A stretch of 7,217 bases of DNA from Sphingomonadaceae bacterium (lineage in GTDB: Bacteria > Pseudomonadota > Alphaproteobacteria > Sphingomonadales > Sphingomonadaceae). The DNA is taken from assembly GCA_019454625.1 (NCBI GenBank), contig JACFNY010000101.1, forward strand, positions 1 through 7,217, read 5' to 3'. The translations under genes and the position numbers were made by a program. The notes beneath the pieces are model-generated. The model was not told the DNA's origin and did no database searches. It saw only the letters and a program-made list of their open reading frames with translations. Positions 1-6,587 of this stretch are shown here, piece after piece (the first letter of the stretch is position 1; each line of letters starts with the position of its first letter).

Positions 1-568
1 CGACCGCTACAAGGACCTGTTCGAGAAGAAGCACGGCGTCCGCCTCGGCTTCATGAGCTTCTTCACCAAGGCCTGCTGCCTTGCGCTGAAGGATGTGCCG
101 TCCGTCAACGCCGCCATCGAGGGCGACGAAATCGTCTACCGCAACTACGCGGACATCGGCGTCGCGGTCAGCTCGCCGGGCGGCCTCGTCGTGCCGATCC
201 TGCGGGGCGCGGACACGCTGTCGTTCGCGGAGACCGAGAAGGCGGTCGGCGATTTCGGCCGCCGCGCACGCGACGGGCAGCTCAAGATCGAGGAACTGCA
301 GGGCGGCACCTTCACCATCTCGAACGGCGGCGTCTACGGCTCGCTGATGTCGACGCCGATCCTGAACCCGCCGCAGTCGGGCGTGCTCGGTATGCACCGC
401 ATCGAGGAGCGCCCGGTGGTGCGGGACGGCCAGATCGTCGTGCGCCCGATGATGTATCTCGCGCTCAGCTACGACCACCGCATCATCGACGGCCGCGAGG
501 CGGTGACCTTCCTCGTCCGCGTCAAGGAAGCGCTGGAAGACCCGACCCGGCTGGTGCTCGACCTCTAG
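1..568 (+). CDS. odhB: Dihydrolipoyllysine succinyltransferase, E2 of 2-oxoglutarate dehydrogenase (3' part)
   Basis: This is the C-terminal 188 codons, read in frame from base 2; the 5' part lies outside the window. E2 transfers the succinyl group from lipoamide to CoA and forms the cubic core of the cytoplasmic 2-oxoglutarate dehydrogenase complex (TCA cycle). The visible part is the acyltransferase catalytic domain. Near the C-terminus is the motif SYDHRIIDG, with the catalytic His at residue 159 of the fragment (bases 476-478) and the conserved Asp four residues later. The preceding block ([20 protein letters not shown], then [11 protein letters not shown]) is typical of succinyl- rather than acetyl-transferases, as is the ending in LDL. 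The next gene on the same strand is lpdA (E3), which supports the assignment. The TAG stop lies in a CTAG that also ends the opposing gene. No frameshift or missing key residue is visible. The family is certain; E2o over E2p is very likely. Confidence 0.96.
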   Translation, partial: DRYKDLFEKKHGVRLGFMSFFTKACCLALKDVPSVNAAIEGDEIVYRNYADIGVAVSSPGGLVVPILRGADTLSFAETEKAVGDFGRRARDGQLKIEELQGGTFTISNGGVYGSLMSTPILNPPQSGVLGMHRIEERPVVRDGQIVVRPMMYLALSYDHRIIDGREAVTFLVRVKEALEDPTRLVLDL

Positions 569-1239
569 AGGTTTTCGTCCACGTCGACGTCCACGCCCGG
601 GGGCGCCTTTTCGGCGCCGCCGAGGAAGCCCGTGCGCGGCGCGGCGAGTCTCGGGCGTTCGAGCCAGGCGCTGTGGAAGTTGAAGGCGACGGCGAGGCGC
701 CGCTGCTCGTCGTCGTGCATTTCGGTGCGGTACGAGAGCCACGAGGGCCACAGCAGCAGCTCGCCCTCGGAAGGTGCGTAGCGGAAGCTGCGCCGCGCCA
801 CGTTGTCGGTCTGGATGCCGCCGCCGATGTCCTCGAAGACGATGGCGTCGCCTTCGGCCGCCATTGCGAAATAGCGCCCCGACCAGTTCCAGCCCTCGGC
901 GGCGTGGTCAGTGAGCGGCTGCGGCTGGAAACGCGTGGTGAGGATCGCGTGCCCGTCCATCCGCCATTGTTTCGGCGCGGGCTGCGCCTCGGATTGCCGC
1001 CAGGCGGCCGTCGCCTGCGAGGCGCACGCCGCCGCCCACGCTGTCAGCATTCGCGTCGCGCGGTCGGGCCATGCGGGGAGGTCGCTCCGCGCGCGCATCC
1101 GTTTCCGGTCCGCGCGGTTGCCGACGACGGCGCAGATCTCGTCGCGCCAGTACTCGGCTTCCTCCCAGCGAAAGATGAGCAGCGGCGCCGCGAACAGGTT
1201 CACCTGGCTCGCGGCGCCTTGCGTCGGCGCGCGCTGCAT
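565..1239 (-). CDS. 2OG-Fe(II) oxygenase-like protein, putative (TIGR02466-like), iron site degenerate
   Basis: A protein of 224 residues from the ATG at 1239, or 230 from an in-frame TTG at 1257 (the numbering used here). Neither start has a well-placed Shine-Dalgarno; an AAGGA lies 14 nt before the TTG, so the start is uncertain. The second half resembles small 2OG-Fe(II) oxygenases: a WSG strand start (residues 125-127), a FEDIGGG strand (141-147), a [10 protein letters not shown] block (165-174), then RR-AVAFNFH (186-195) with the 2-oxoglutarate-binding Arg region. Family members usually read SWL-x-H at the distal iron ligand; here it is SWLSY, with Tyr176 in the His place. The usual HxH before the SG is also not obvious; only His118 is nearby. 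The protein may therefore be non-catalytic or use other ligands. It sits antisense between odhB and lpdA, overlaps the odhB stop by 4 bp and diverges from lpdA. Family assignment is moderate; the substrate is unknown. Confidence 0.72.
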   Translation of the reverse strand: MQRAPTQGAASQVNLFAAPLLIFRWEEAEYWRDEICAVVGNRADRKRMRARSDLPAWPDRATRMLTAWAAACASQATAAWRQSEAQPAPKQWRMDGHAILTTRFQPQPLTDHAAEGWNWSGRYFAMAAEGDAIVFEDIGGGIQTDNVARRSFRYAPSEGELLLWPSWLSYRTEMHDDEQRRLAVAFNFHSAWLERPRLAAPRTGFLGGAEKAPPGVDVDVDENL

Positions 1240-1351
1240 GAATTCGATACGAGTCAAGAGTCTGGCCCGGTTCCTTGCTTCTCAAGCCCCCGCCGCTGGG
1301 ATAAGACCGGTCGGCGAAGATTCCCTCCCACATAGACGGACAAGATTGAAG

Positions 1352-2746
1352 ATGGCTGAACAGTTCGACGTGATCGTGATCGGCGCGGGGCCCGGCGGCT
1401 ATGTCGCTGCCATTCGGGCCGCGCAGAACGGGCTCAAGGTGGCCTGCGTCGAAAGCCGCGAGACGCTCGGCGGCACCTGCCTCAACGTCGGCTGCATCCC
1501 CTCGAAGGCGCTCCTCCACGCCTCCGAGCTCTACGCCCACGCTGCGGATGGCAGCTTGGCGAAGTTCGGCGTCGAAACCGGGGCCGTGAAGCTCAACCTC
1601 AAGACGATGCTCGATGAGAAGCTCTCGGCGGTGAAGGGGCTGACGGACGGCATCGCCTTTCTCTTCAAGAAGAACAAGGTGACGTGGCTGAAGGGCCATG
1701 CGCGCTTCACCGGCAAGTCCGCCATCGAGGTGGGCGGCGAGGCCTACACGGCGAAGTCGATTGTCATCGCCACGGGCTCGTCGGTCACGCCGCTGCCGGG
1801 TGTCGAGATCGACCAGAAGGTCGTCATCGACTCCACCGGCGCGCTGTCGCTGCCGAAGGTGCCGAAACACCTCGTCGTCATCGGCGGCGGCGTCATCGGG
1901 CTGGAGCTTGGTTCGGTCTGGATGCGCCTCGGCGCCAAGGTCACGGTCGTCGAGTATCTCGACCAGATCCTCCCCGGCATGGACGGCGACGTCCGCAAGG
2001 AGATGGCGCGCCTGCTCAAGAAACAGGGCATGGAATTCCGCACCGCCACCAAGGTCACGGGCGTGAAGGTCGCCAAGGGCAAGGCCACGGTGACGGTGGA
2101 GCCCGCGGCGGGCGGCGCGGCCGAAACGCTGGAGGCGGACGCGGTGCTCGTGTCCATCGGCCGCCGCCCGAACACCGAGGGCCTCGATCTCGACAAGGCG
2201 GGCGTGGCGCTCAACGCGCGCGGCCAGATCGAGGTCGGCCACAGGTTCGAGACCGGCGTGGACGGCATCTACGCCATCGGCGACGTGACGCCGGGGCCGA
2301 TGCTCGCGCACAAGGCGGAGGACGAAGGCGTCGCGGTCGCGGATTTCCTCGCGGGCCGCGTCGGCTACGTGAACCACGACGTGATCCCGGCGGTCGTCTA
2401 CACGATGCCGGAGGCGGCGAGCGTGGGCAAGACCGAGGACGAGCTGAAGGCGGCGGGCATCGAGGTCAAGGTCGGCAAGTTCCCCTTCCTCGCCAACAGC
2501 CGCGCCAAGACCAACCGCGACACCGACGGCTTCGTGAAGGTGATCGCCGACGCGGCCACAGACCGCGTGCTCGGCGTTCACATCGTCGGCAGCCTCGCAG
2601 GCACGATGATCGCGCAGGCGGCGCAGGCGATGGAATTCGGAGCCTCGAGCGAGGACATCGCGCTCACCTGCCACGCGCATCCGACGCATTCCGAAGCGCT
2701 CAAGGAAGCGGCGATGGCCGTGGAGGGCAAGCCCATCCACGCGTGA
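1352..2746 (+). CDS. lpdA: Dihydrolipoyl dehydrogenase (E3)
   Basis: A flavoprotein of 464 residues that reoxidises dihydrolipoamide on E2 and passes electrons through FAD to NAD+; cytoplasmic. All family marks are present. The FAD-binding GAGPGG is at residues 11-16 and the redox-active disulfide Cys43/Cys48 is in GTCLNVGCIPSKALL. The NAD-binding GGGVIGLELG is at 178-187 and the second FAD contact AIGDVT at 308-313. The interface domain motif HAHPTHSEA is at 441-449, with the catalytic His443 and Glu448 pair. Length is normal for the family (about 465). An open frame continues upstream to 911, but the protein begins at MAEQFDVIVIGAG, so the ATG at 1352 is chosen; the Shine-Dalgarno is weak. 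Its place downstream of odhB suggests it serves 2-oxoglutarate dehydrogenase, though E3 is often shared with pyruvate dehydrogenase. The 112 bp before it hold no promoter I can call with confidence. Confidence 0.98.
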   Translation: MAEQFDVIVIGAGPGGYVAAIRAAQNGLKVACVESRETLGGTCLNVGCIPSKALLHASELYAHAADGSLAKFGVETGAVKLNLKTMLDEKLSAVKGLTDGIAFLFKKNKVTWLKGHARFTGKSAIEVGGEAYTAKSIVIATGSSVTPLPGVEIDQKVVIDSTGALSLPKVPKHLVVIGGGVIGLELGSVWMRLGAKVTVVEYLDQILPGMDGDVRKEMARLLKKQGMEFRTATKVTGVKVAKGKATVTVEPAAGGAAETLEADAVLVSIGRRPNTEGLDLDKAGVALNARGQIEVGHRFETGVDGIYAIGDVTPGPMLAHKAEDEGVAVADFLAGRVGYVNHDVIPAVVYTMPEAASVGKTEDELKAAGIEVKVGKFPFLANSRAKTNRDTDGFVKVIADAATDRVLGVHIVGSLAGTMIAQAAQAMEFGASSEDIALTCHAHPTHSEALKEAAMAVEGKPIHA

Positions 2747-2757
2747 TCCCCGAAAAG

Positions 2758-2857
2758 CCCCTCCTCTTCAGGGGAGGGGCCGGGGGTGGGGCCTATCCTC
2801 GGACGCAGCGCTTGGCGGAACCGCTCCTCCCCAAACCCCTCCCCTGAAGATGAGGGG
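2758..2857. repeat. Paired inverted GC-rich hairpins (REP/BIME-like), probable bidirectional terminator
   Basis: Two 22-base arms in mirror orientation, 2758-2779 and 2836-2857. The reverse complement of the second matches the first at 21 of 22 positions. Each arm is itself a hairpin. The left has a 9-bp stem (CCCCTCCTC with GGGGAGGGG, one G-T wobble) around a TTCA loop. The right has the same design with two mismatches and a TGAA loop. The 56-base linker is rich in G-runs and C-runs. The element fills the space between the convergent stops of lpdA (2746) and the small minus-strand gene (2880). The layout is that of REP-type paired palindromes, which occur in many copies in proteobacterial genomes and can stabilise or end transcripts. 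Copy number cannot be seen from one window. Confidence 0.75.
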
Positions 2858-2879
2858 GAAGGGGGGCAGGCGAGCTGCG

Positions 2880-3173
2880 TCAGCGCAGCGAAAGCGACGG
2901 CTGCTTGCGGTCGTCGCGCCGCGTATCCGCGACGTTGCGCCACGCGTCCTTGCGGCGTTCGGCAAGGCAGATCGAATGCTCGACGCTGCCTCGCGGCTCG
3001 CTCCGACAGCTTTGCCGGGCGGTTTCGTCGATGCGGGTGTGAATGCGCGGGTCGGCGAGATGCGCCGTCTTGTCCTTGGCGGCGGCCTCGGCCGGGAAAC
3101 CGGTGAGCAGGAAAGCTGCGACCACCGGCACCAGCATCACCGTGCCCACGGTTATGCGTAGAGACTGGCTCAC
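2880..3173 (-). CDS. Small predicted exported protein, unknown function
   Basis: A protein of 97 residues. The GTG at 3173 is chosen because GAGGA lies 8 nt upstream (3182-3186) and because this start places a signal peptide at the N-terminus. That peptide is a short polar segment with Arg6, a hydrophobic run at about 8-25, then small residues AEAAA at 29-33 as a likely signal peptidase I site. The frame stays open further upstream, but that part looks non-coding. The mature part (about 65 residues) is very charged and has two cysteines, Cys56 and Cys69, suited to one disulfide in the periplasm. It ends in an Arg/Asp-rich tail (VADTRRDDRK). The spacing of a central RI-x-x-x-A pattern and two Cys loosely recalls the UrcA family, but not enough to name it. 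It converges on lpdA across the hairpin repeat and diverges from the TetR gene. No function can be assigned. Confidence 0.55.
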   Translation of the reverse strand: MSQSLRITVGTVMLVPVVAAFLLTGFPAEAAAKDKTAHLADPRIHTRIDETARQSCRSEPRGSVEHSICLAERRKDAWRNVADTRRDDRKQPSLSLR

Positions 3174-3257
3174 GTCCTCTGTCCTCGTATACTCTTCCCC
3201 AGCCCCTCGCGGCACCATCGCCGCAGCGCGGCCCCTACACTGGGCCGGCCCCGGAAT

Positions 3258-3287
3258 ATTGTACGGATTCGACAAACATCTTCCGAA
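3258..3287 (-). promoter_or_regulatory. Possible promoter of the small exported protein gene
   Basis: On the minus strand a TACAAT hexamer (3258-3263, 5 of 6 to the -10 consensus) is preceded 18 nt upstream by TTCGGA, a poor -35. Transcription would begin near 3251 and leave about 78 nt of leader before the GTG at 3173. Only the -10 is good, so this is tentative. Confidence 0.25.
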
Positions 3288-3332
3288 TGTCGACGAAATC
3301 GGTCCGCTGTTGCACAGAGCACACGCGCCTTG

Positions 3333-3356
3333 ACTTGATTGATCATTCAATCAAGT
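3333..3356. promoter_or_regulatory. Palindromic operator, probable autoregulatory TetR site
   Basis: A perfect inverted repeat: ACTTGATTGA, a 4-base spacer TCAT, then TCAATCAAGT. It ends 9 bp before the TetR ATG. A good -35 hexamer TTGACT (3330-3335) overlaps its left edge and a poor -10 (AAGTAT, 3353-3358) lies 17 bp further on, so a bound dimer would cover the promoter. Size, symmetry and place are what TetR-family autorepressors use. The repeat is AT-rich in an otherwise GC-rich region. If that -10 is right, transcription starts at about the ATG itself and the mRNA would be leaderless, which agrees with the lack of a Shine-Dalgarno. Confidence 0.85.
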
Positions 3357-3365
3357 ATTCGCCGC

Positions 3366-3965
3366 ATGAACGCGCGCCGGGATACGCGAACCACCATCGT
3401 CCTCGCGGCGATGGAGCTGTTCTGGGAAAAGGGCTACGCCTCGACCTCGGTGGCGGACATCCTCTCGCGCAGCCAGGTCAACAGCGGCAGCCTCTACCAC
3501 TGTTTCCCCGGCAAGCAAGACGTGCTGATCGCCGTGCTGGAGATGTACCGCGACGGCATCGGCGAGATGCTGCTGGCGCCCGCGTGGGCCGGCGTCGCCG
3601 ATCCCGTCGAGCGCGTCTTCGCGCTGCTCGCGCGCTATCGCCGCATGATCGTTGATACCGAATGCACTTACGGCTGTCCGATCGGCAGCATCGCGCTCGA
3701 GCTCCACGAGTCCGATCCGCCGGTGCGCGAACTGCTCGCCGCCAATTTCACGGGCTGGGTGGATGCGATCGAACGCTGCCTCGCGGAAGCCGGGGACCGG
3801 CTGCCGCCCGCGACCGACCGCCGCGCGCTCGCCGAGTTCGTGCTGACCGCGATGGAGGGCGGCGTCATGCAGGCGCGCACCCACCGCGATGTCGGCTATT
3901 TCGATCGCACCATCGCCCAACTCAGGGCGTATTTCGACACGCTCATGGAGCGGGAGACGGCCTGA
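3366..3965 (+). CDS. TetR/AcrR-family transcriptional regulator
   Basis: A protein of 199 residues, normal for the family. The N-terminal helix-turn-helix domain spans about 8-55: TTIVLAAMELFWEKGYASTS, then VADILSRSQVNSGSLYHCF, whose last part is the recognition helix with the family's LYHxF ending. The C-terminal ligand and dimer domain (about 75-195) has the GCPIGSIALEL motif at 103-113 seen in one common TetR C-domain subgroup. Cys46, Cys100 and Cys104 are present. The ATG at 3366 is chosen; a TTG at 3339 in the same frame lies inside the operator and is unlikely. The gene probably represses itself and the downstream DUF1761 gene (52-bp gap, same strand) through the palindrome at 3333-3356. 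The inducer is unknown. Confidence 0.95.
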   Translation: MNARRDTRTTIVLAAMELFWEKGYASTSVADILSRSQVNSGSLYHCFPGKQDVLIAVLEMYRDGIGEMLLAPAWAGVADPVERVFALLARYRRMIVDTECTYGCPIGSIALELHESDPPVRELLAANFTGWVDAIERCLAEAGDRLPPATDRRALAEFVLTAMEGGVMQARTHRDVGYFDRTIAQLRAYFDTLMERETA

Positions 3966-4017
3966 CGATTTCAGTGTTGCGTGGCTTTTCGGGAAGACGG
4001 CAACAGGGGAGGAAGGC

Positions 4018-4416
4018 ATGGAAAACGTCAATCTGGTCGCGGTGCTGCTGTGCGGTGTCGCTTCGCTCGTGCTCGGCGCCGTCTGGTATGCGCCTCAGGT
4101 GTTCGGCAAGGCGTGGCAGGCGGGCACGGGTCTCACCGATGCGCAGCTTCAATCGGGCAACATGCCGCTGATCTTCGGCGGCGCGTTCGTGCTGAGCCTG
4201 ATCGCGGCCTACGTGTTCGCGATGTTCCTCGGCCGCGGTGCCGAGCTCGGCTTTGCCGTGGGCGTGGGGTTCAGCGCCGGGCTGTGCTGGGTCGCCGCGT
4301 CCTACGGCATCAACTATCTGTTCGAGCGGAGGAGCCTGAAGCACTGGCTGATCAACGGCGGCTATCACACCGTCCAGTTCACGCTGTTCGGGCTGATCAT
4401 CAGCCTATTGAAGTAG
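4018..4416 (+). CDS. DUF1761-family small membrane protein
   Basis: A protein of 132 residues with four likely transmembrane helices at about 5-24, 51-71, 77-97 and 110-130. The family hallmark near the N-terminus is present: VWYAPQVFGKAW at 22-33, just after the first helix. The ATG at 4018 has an excellent Shine-Dalgarno (GGGGAGG, 5 nt upstream). It follows the TetR gene by 52 bp with no visible terminator, so the two are probably co-transcribed and the TetR protein probably controls it. The family has no established biochemical role that I know of; location in the inner membrane is inferred from the helices. Its last 12 bases overlap the end of sppA on the other strand. Confidence 0.9.
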   Translation: MENVNLVAVLLCGVASLVLGAVWYAPQVFGKAWQAGTGLTDAQLQSGNMPLIFGGAFVLSLIAAYVFAMFLGRGAELGFAVGVGFSAGLCWVAASYGINYLFERRSLKHWLINGGYHTVQFTLFGLIISLLK

Positions 4417-6285
4417 CCACTTCAGCCACGCCGGCGGCGGCGTTTTCGCCGCTGCCGGTGCGCCGCGCAGTCCGGCGCAGGCGATGCAGCGCGCCTGCAT
4501 CGAGGGGCCCGAGGCGATCGCGGTGGTTTCCGCCAGCATCGACAGGTTGCGAAGCTGCTGCACGCGCGCCAGCCGGGTGAGCGCGTCGGGCGGCGCGGTT
4601 TCGCCCTTGTCGCTGCTGAACAGGCTGTTCAGCAGTTGCAGCGGCAGCGGCGGAGCGACCTCGACGTCCACGGTGCGGACCTTGTCCGGCTGGAGTCCCG
4701 CGCGTTTTGCGGCGGCGGCGACGGCGTCGTCGAGGCCGCCGAAGTGGTCGACGAGCTTCAACTGCTGCGCCGTGCCGCCGTCCCACACGCGGCCCTGTCC
4801 GATCTCGTCGACGCGCTCGACGGGGAGCTTCCGCGCCGCGCCGACGATCCGCAGGAAGCGCGCGTACATGTCCTCCACCGAGGCTTGCAGCAGCGTGCCG
4901 ACTTCGGGCGTGATGCCGTCGAGCACGTCGGGCGCGCCCGAGAAGGGCGTGCTCTTCACGCCGTCGGCGTTGACGCCGAGTTCGGCGAGCGTACGCTGGA
5001 AGGTCGGGATGATCGCGAACACGCCGATCGAGCCGGTGATCGTGGAGGGCTGCGCGTAGATCTCGTCGGCGGCCGTCGCGATCCAGTAGCCGCCGCTTGC
5101 CGCGACCGTGCCGAACGAGGCGACCACGGGCAGGCCCTGAGACTTCGCGGTCATCAGCGCCTCACGCACCTGCTCCGACGCCGTGACCGAGCCGCCGGGG
5201 GAGTCGATGCGCACGACGAGCGCCTTGATGTTGTCGTCGGCAAGCGCCTCGTCGATGAGGCTCGCGATGGTCTGCCCGCCCGCCGTGCCCGCAGGAGCCT
5301 CGCCGTCGACGATCTCGCCCGAGACATAGACGATGCCGACGGCATCGCCGCCGCCGATGCGCCGCGCGCCGCTGTGCGCATAGTGATAGTCGGCGAGCGC
5401 GATGCCGTTGAAGCCGCCCGGCCCGCCGTTGTCGTTGGTGCCGACCGCTTTGGCGAGCATCTCGCCGAATGCGACGCGCGTGCCGATGTGATCGACCATG
5501 CCGGCCTTGAGCGCGGCCTGAGCGAAGCCGCCGCCCGACGCGGCGAGCAGGCGCGGCAGGTCCTGCATGTAGGCGCGGACGCCGGCGCGCTTGCGCTGCG
5601 TGGAGACGTCCGTCATCCAGGTCTCCCAGAGGCTGTCGACAAGCGCCTGATCGGCCGCCTTGGCCTCGGGCGAGCCTTCGCTGCGCGTGAAGGGCTCGAC
5701 CGCCGACTTGAAGGTGCCGACGCGGAACACGTTGACGTCCACCTTCAGCTTGTCGAGCGCGTCCTTGAAGTAGAGGCCCGAACCGCCGGGGCCCGTCAGC
5801 AGCACCGCGCCGAGCGGCGCCAGCCACACCTCGTCGGCGTAGGCGGCCAGATAGTAGCCGTCGTCGAGATAGGCCGAGGAGAAGGCGTAGACCCTCTTGC
5901 CGCTGGTCTTGAACGCGGTAAGCGCGGAGCCGATGGATTGCAGGTTGGCGAGGCCGCTGCCCCAGAAACCGTCGAGGTCGAGCACGAGCGCCTTGATGCG
6001 CTTGTCCTTCGCGGCGGCGTCGATGGCGTGGATGATATCCGCCGCCTCGGTCTCGCCGGGCAGGCCCGGCCCTCCGGTCAGCATGGTGAGCGGATCGGGA
6101 TCGCGCGCCTGGTCGACGACATAGCCGTCGATGTCGAGTACGAGCGCGCCGCCCTGAGGCACGCCGACCGGCGCCGTACCTTGCCGCAGCGCGAGGAAGG
6201 CGAACAGGACGAACAGCAGGAAAAGAAGCGCGAGCGCATCCTTCACGCCCACCAGAAACCGCCAGAAACCGCGCAGGATCGCCAT
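4405..6285 (-). CDS. sppA: Signal peptide peptidase SppA, long (67K) type
   Basis: A protein of 626 residues, close to the 618 of E. coli SppA. It is an inner-membrane serine protease that degrades cleaved signal peptides, with its active site on the periplasmic side. One N-terminal transmembrane anchor lies at about 16-33, followed by two tandem ClpP-like domains. The catalytic Lys is in TFKSAVEPF (Lys193) and the nucleophile Ser in AASGGYWIA (Ser397), matching the Lys209/Ser409 dyad of E. coli. The block RIDSPGGSVTASEQ (359-372) and TGSIGVF (417-423) are further family marks. The tail after about 545 is less conserved, is proline- and alanine-rich near the end, and carries a CIAC pair (600-603). 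The ATG at 6285 is chosen: it has GGGGAAG 4 nt upstream and puts the anchor near the N-terminus. The frame is open for 18 codons more without a good start. Its promoter region is cut short by the putative ICE end at 6359. Confidence 0.97.
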   Translation of the reverse strand: MAILRGFWRFLVGVKDALALLFLLFVLFAFLALRQGTAPVGVPQGGALVLDIDGYVVDQARDPDPLTMLTGGPGLPGETEAADIIHAIDAAAKDKRIKALVLDLDGFWGSGLANLQSIGSALTAFKTSGKRVYAFSSAYLDDGYYLAAYADEVWLAPLGAVLLTGPGGSGLYFKDALDKLKVDVNVFRVGTFKSAVEPFTRSEGSPEAKAADQALVDSLWETWMTDVSTQRKRAGVRAYMQDLPRLLAASGGGFAQAALKAGMVDHIGTRVAFGEMLAKAVGTNDNGGPGGFNGIALADYHYAHSGARRIGGGDAVGIVYVSGEIVDGEAPAGTAGGQTIASLIDEALADDNIKALVVRIDSPGGSVTASEQVREALMTAKSQGLPVVASFGTVAASGGYWIATAADEIYAQPSTITGSIGVFAIIPTFQRTLAELGVNADGVKSTPFSGAPDVLDGITPEVGTLLQASVEDMYARFLRIVGAARKLPVERVDEIGQGRVWDGGTAQQLKLVDHFGGLDDAVAAAAKRAGLQPDKVRTVDVEVAPPLPLQLLNSLFSSDKGETAPPDALTRLARVQQLRNLSMLAETTAIASGPSMQARCIACAGLRGAPAAAKTPPPAWLKWLLQ

Positions 6286-6358
6286 AGTGCTTCCCCGATG
6301 GAACAAGGCCCGTGTAACGGCACAACTCGGGCACGCCAAGGATGGCCCCGGAGACGTT

Positions 6359-6366
6359 ACAAAAAA
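6359..6366 (-). other. Putative ICE attachment site (attL/attR, Tn4371-type core)
   Basis: Read on the minus strand the eight bases are TTTTTTGT, which fits the attachment-core consensus TTTTTYRT that I recall for integrases of Tn4371-family elements. The site lies exactly in the gap between a host gene (sppA, starting 74 bp to the left) and the terminal trb genes of a conjugative element. The DNA to its right is of lower GC. The second copy expected at the other end of the element is outside the window. A short T-rich octamer can occur by chance, so the position to the base is an inference. Confidence 0.6.
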
Positions 6367-6375
6367 GTTCTGGTG

Positions 6376-6408
6376 TCAAGTCCTTCGCGCAAATCGCGCG
6401 AGGCTTGA
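6376..6408. repeat. Imperfect stem-loop next to the putative att core
   Basis: TCAAG (6376-6380) pairs with CTTGA (6404-6408). After a 2-base bulge on the left, CTTCGCGC (6383-6390) pairs with GCGCGAGG (6396-6403), with one G-T pair, around the loop AAATC. It begins 10 bp inside the element from the att core. It could be a binding site for integrase or excisionase at the element's end. On the minus strand a run of six T follows about 9 nt after the stem, so a weak terminator is another reading. Confidence 0.45.
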
Positions 6409-6587
6409 AACCGTATATGGGACAGGAGGTTAGCTCTTTCTTGTGCCGCTAGACGTGACTGCGGCGTCGTGGGCTAGGTGCCACATAAGAGCGACAAGAG
6501 AGAAAGCCGGAGCGCGTTGTATCGAGTGCGTTTCACAACAGCAGACCGACTTGCATTTCCATAATAGCCCAACTGTCCGATTTCCAG
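6409..6587. other. Gene-free stretch at the element's end
   Basis: Together with the flanking hairpins this is part of a stretch of about 280 bases (6367-6643) without a credible gene. Short open frames cross it on both strands, but they begin at GTG or TTG, run straight through the perfect hairpin at 6588-6625 and resemble no protein I know. An AGGAGG at 6424-6429 looks like a strong Shine-Dalgarno on the plus strand, but the nearest start (GTG at 6443) is 13 nt away and its 72-residue frame looks random. GC is lower than in the neighbouring genes. Confidence 0.5.

Noticed and set aside
1240..1257. TTG start at 1257 for the oxygenase-like gene
   Set aside because: It would add only six residues and its AAGGA is too far; the ATG at 1239 is preferred, though neither has a good Shine-Dalgarno.
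911..1351. N-terminal extension of lpdA by 147 codons
   Set aside because: Dihydrolipoyl dehydrogenases begin just before the FAD motif, as at 1352; the extension overlaps the opposing gene and has no homology pattern.
908..2740. A 610-codon open frame on the minus strand opposite lpdA
   Set aside because: It lies in the mirror frame of a clear lpdA; its product is a His/Arg/Ala-rich string with no domain. High GC at third codon positions removes stops on the other strand.
2578..3106. Short open frames with Pro/Ser/Gly-rich peptides around the hairpin pair
   Set aside because: Peptides such as TPGPSPEEEG and PHPRPLP are the typical false translations of GC-rich dispersed repeats.
3174..3350. 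Upstream extension of the small exported protein
   Set aside because: It would run through the TetR operator and displace the signal peptide from the N-terminus; the GTG at 3173 has a well-spaced GAGGA.
4636..6408. A 590-codon open frame on the plus strand opposite sppA
   Set aside because: Composition is Arg/Asp/Val/Ala-rich with no recognisable motif, and it mirrors the sppA codons. It is a GC-driven shadow.
6409..6450. A tRNA fragment as the integration target
   Set aside because: No acceptor stem, anticodon arm or T-arm consensus could be found; the T-rich octamer is a better target candidate.
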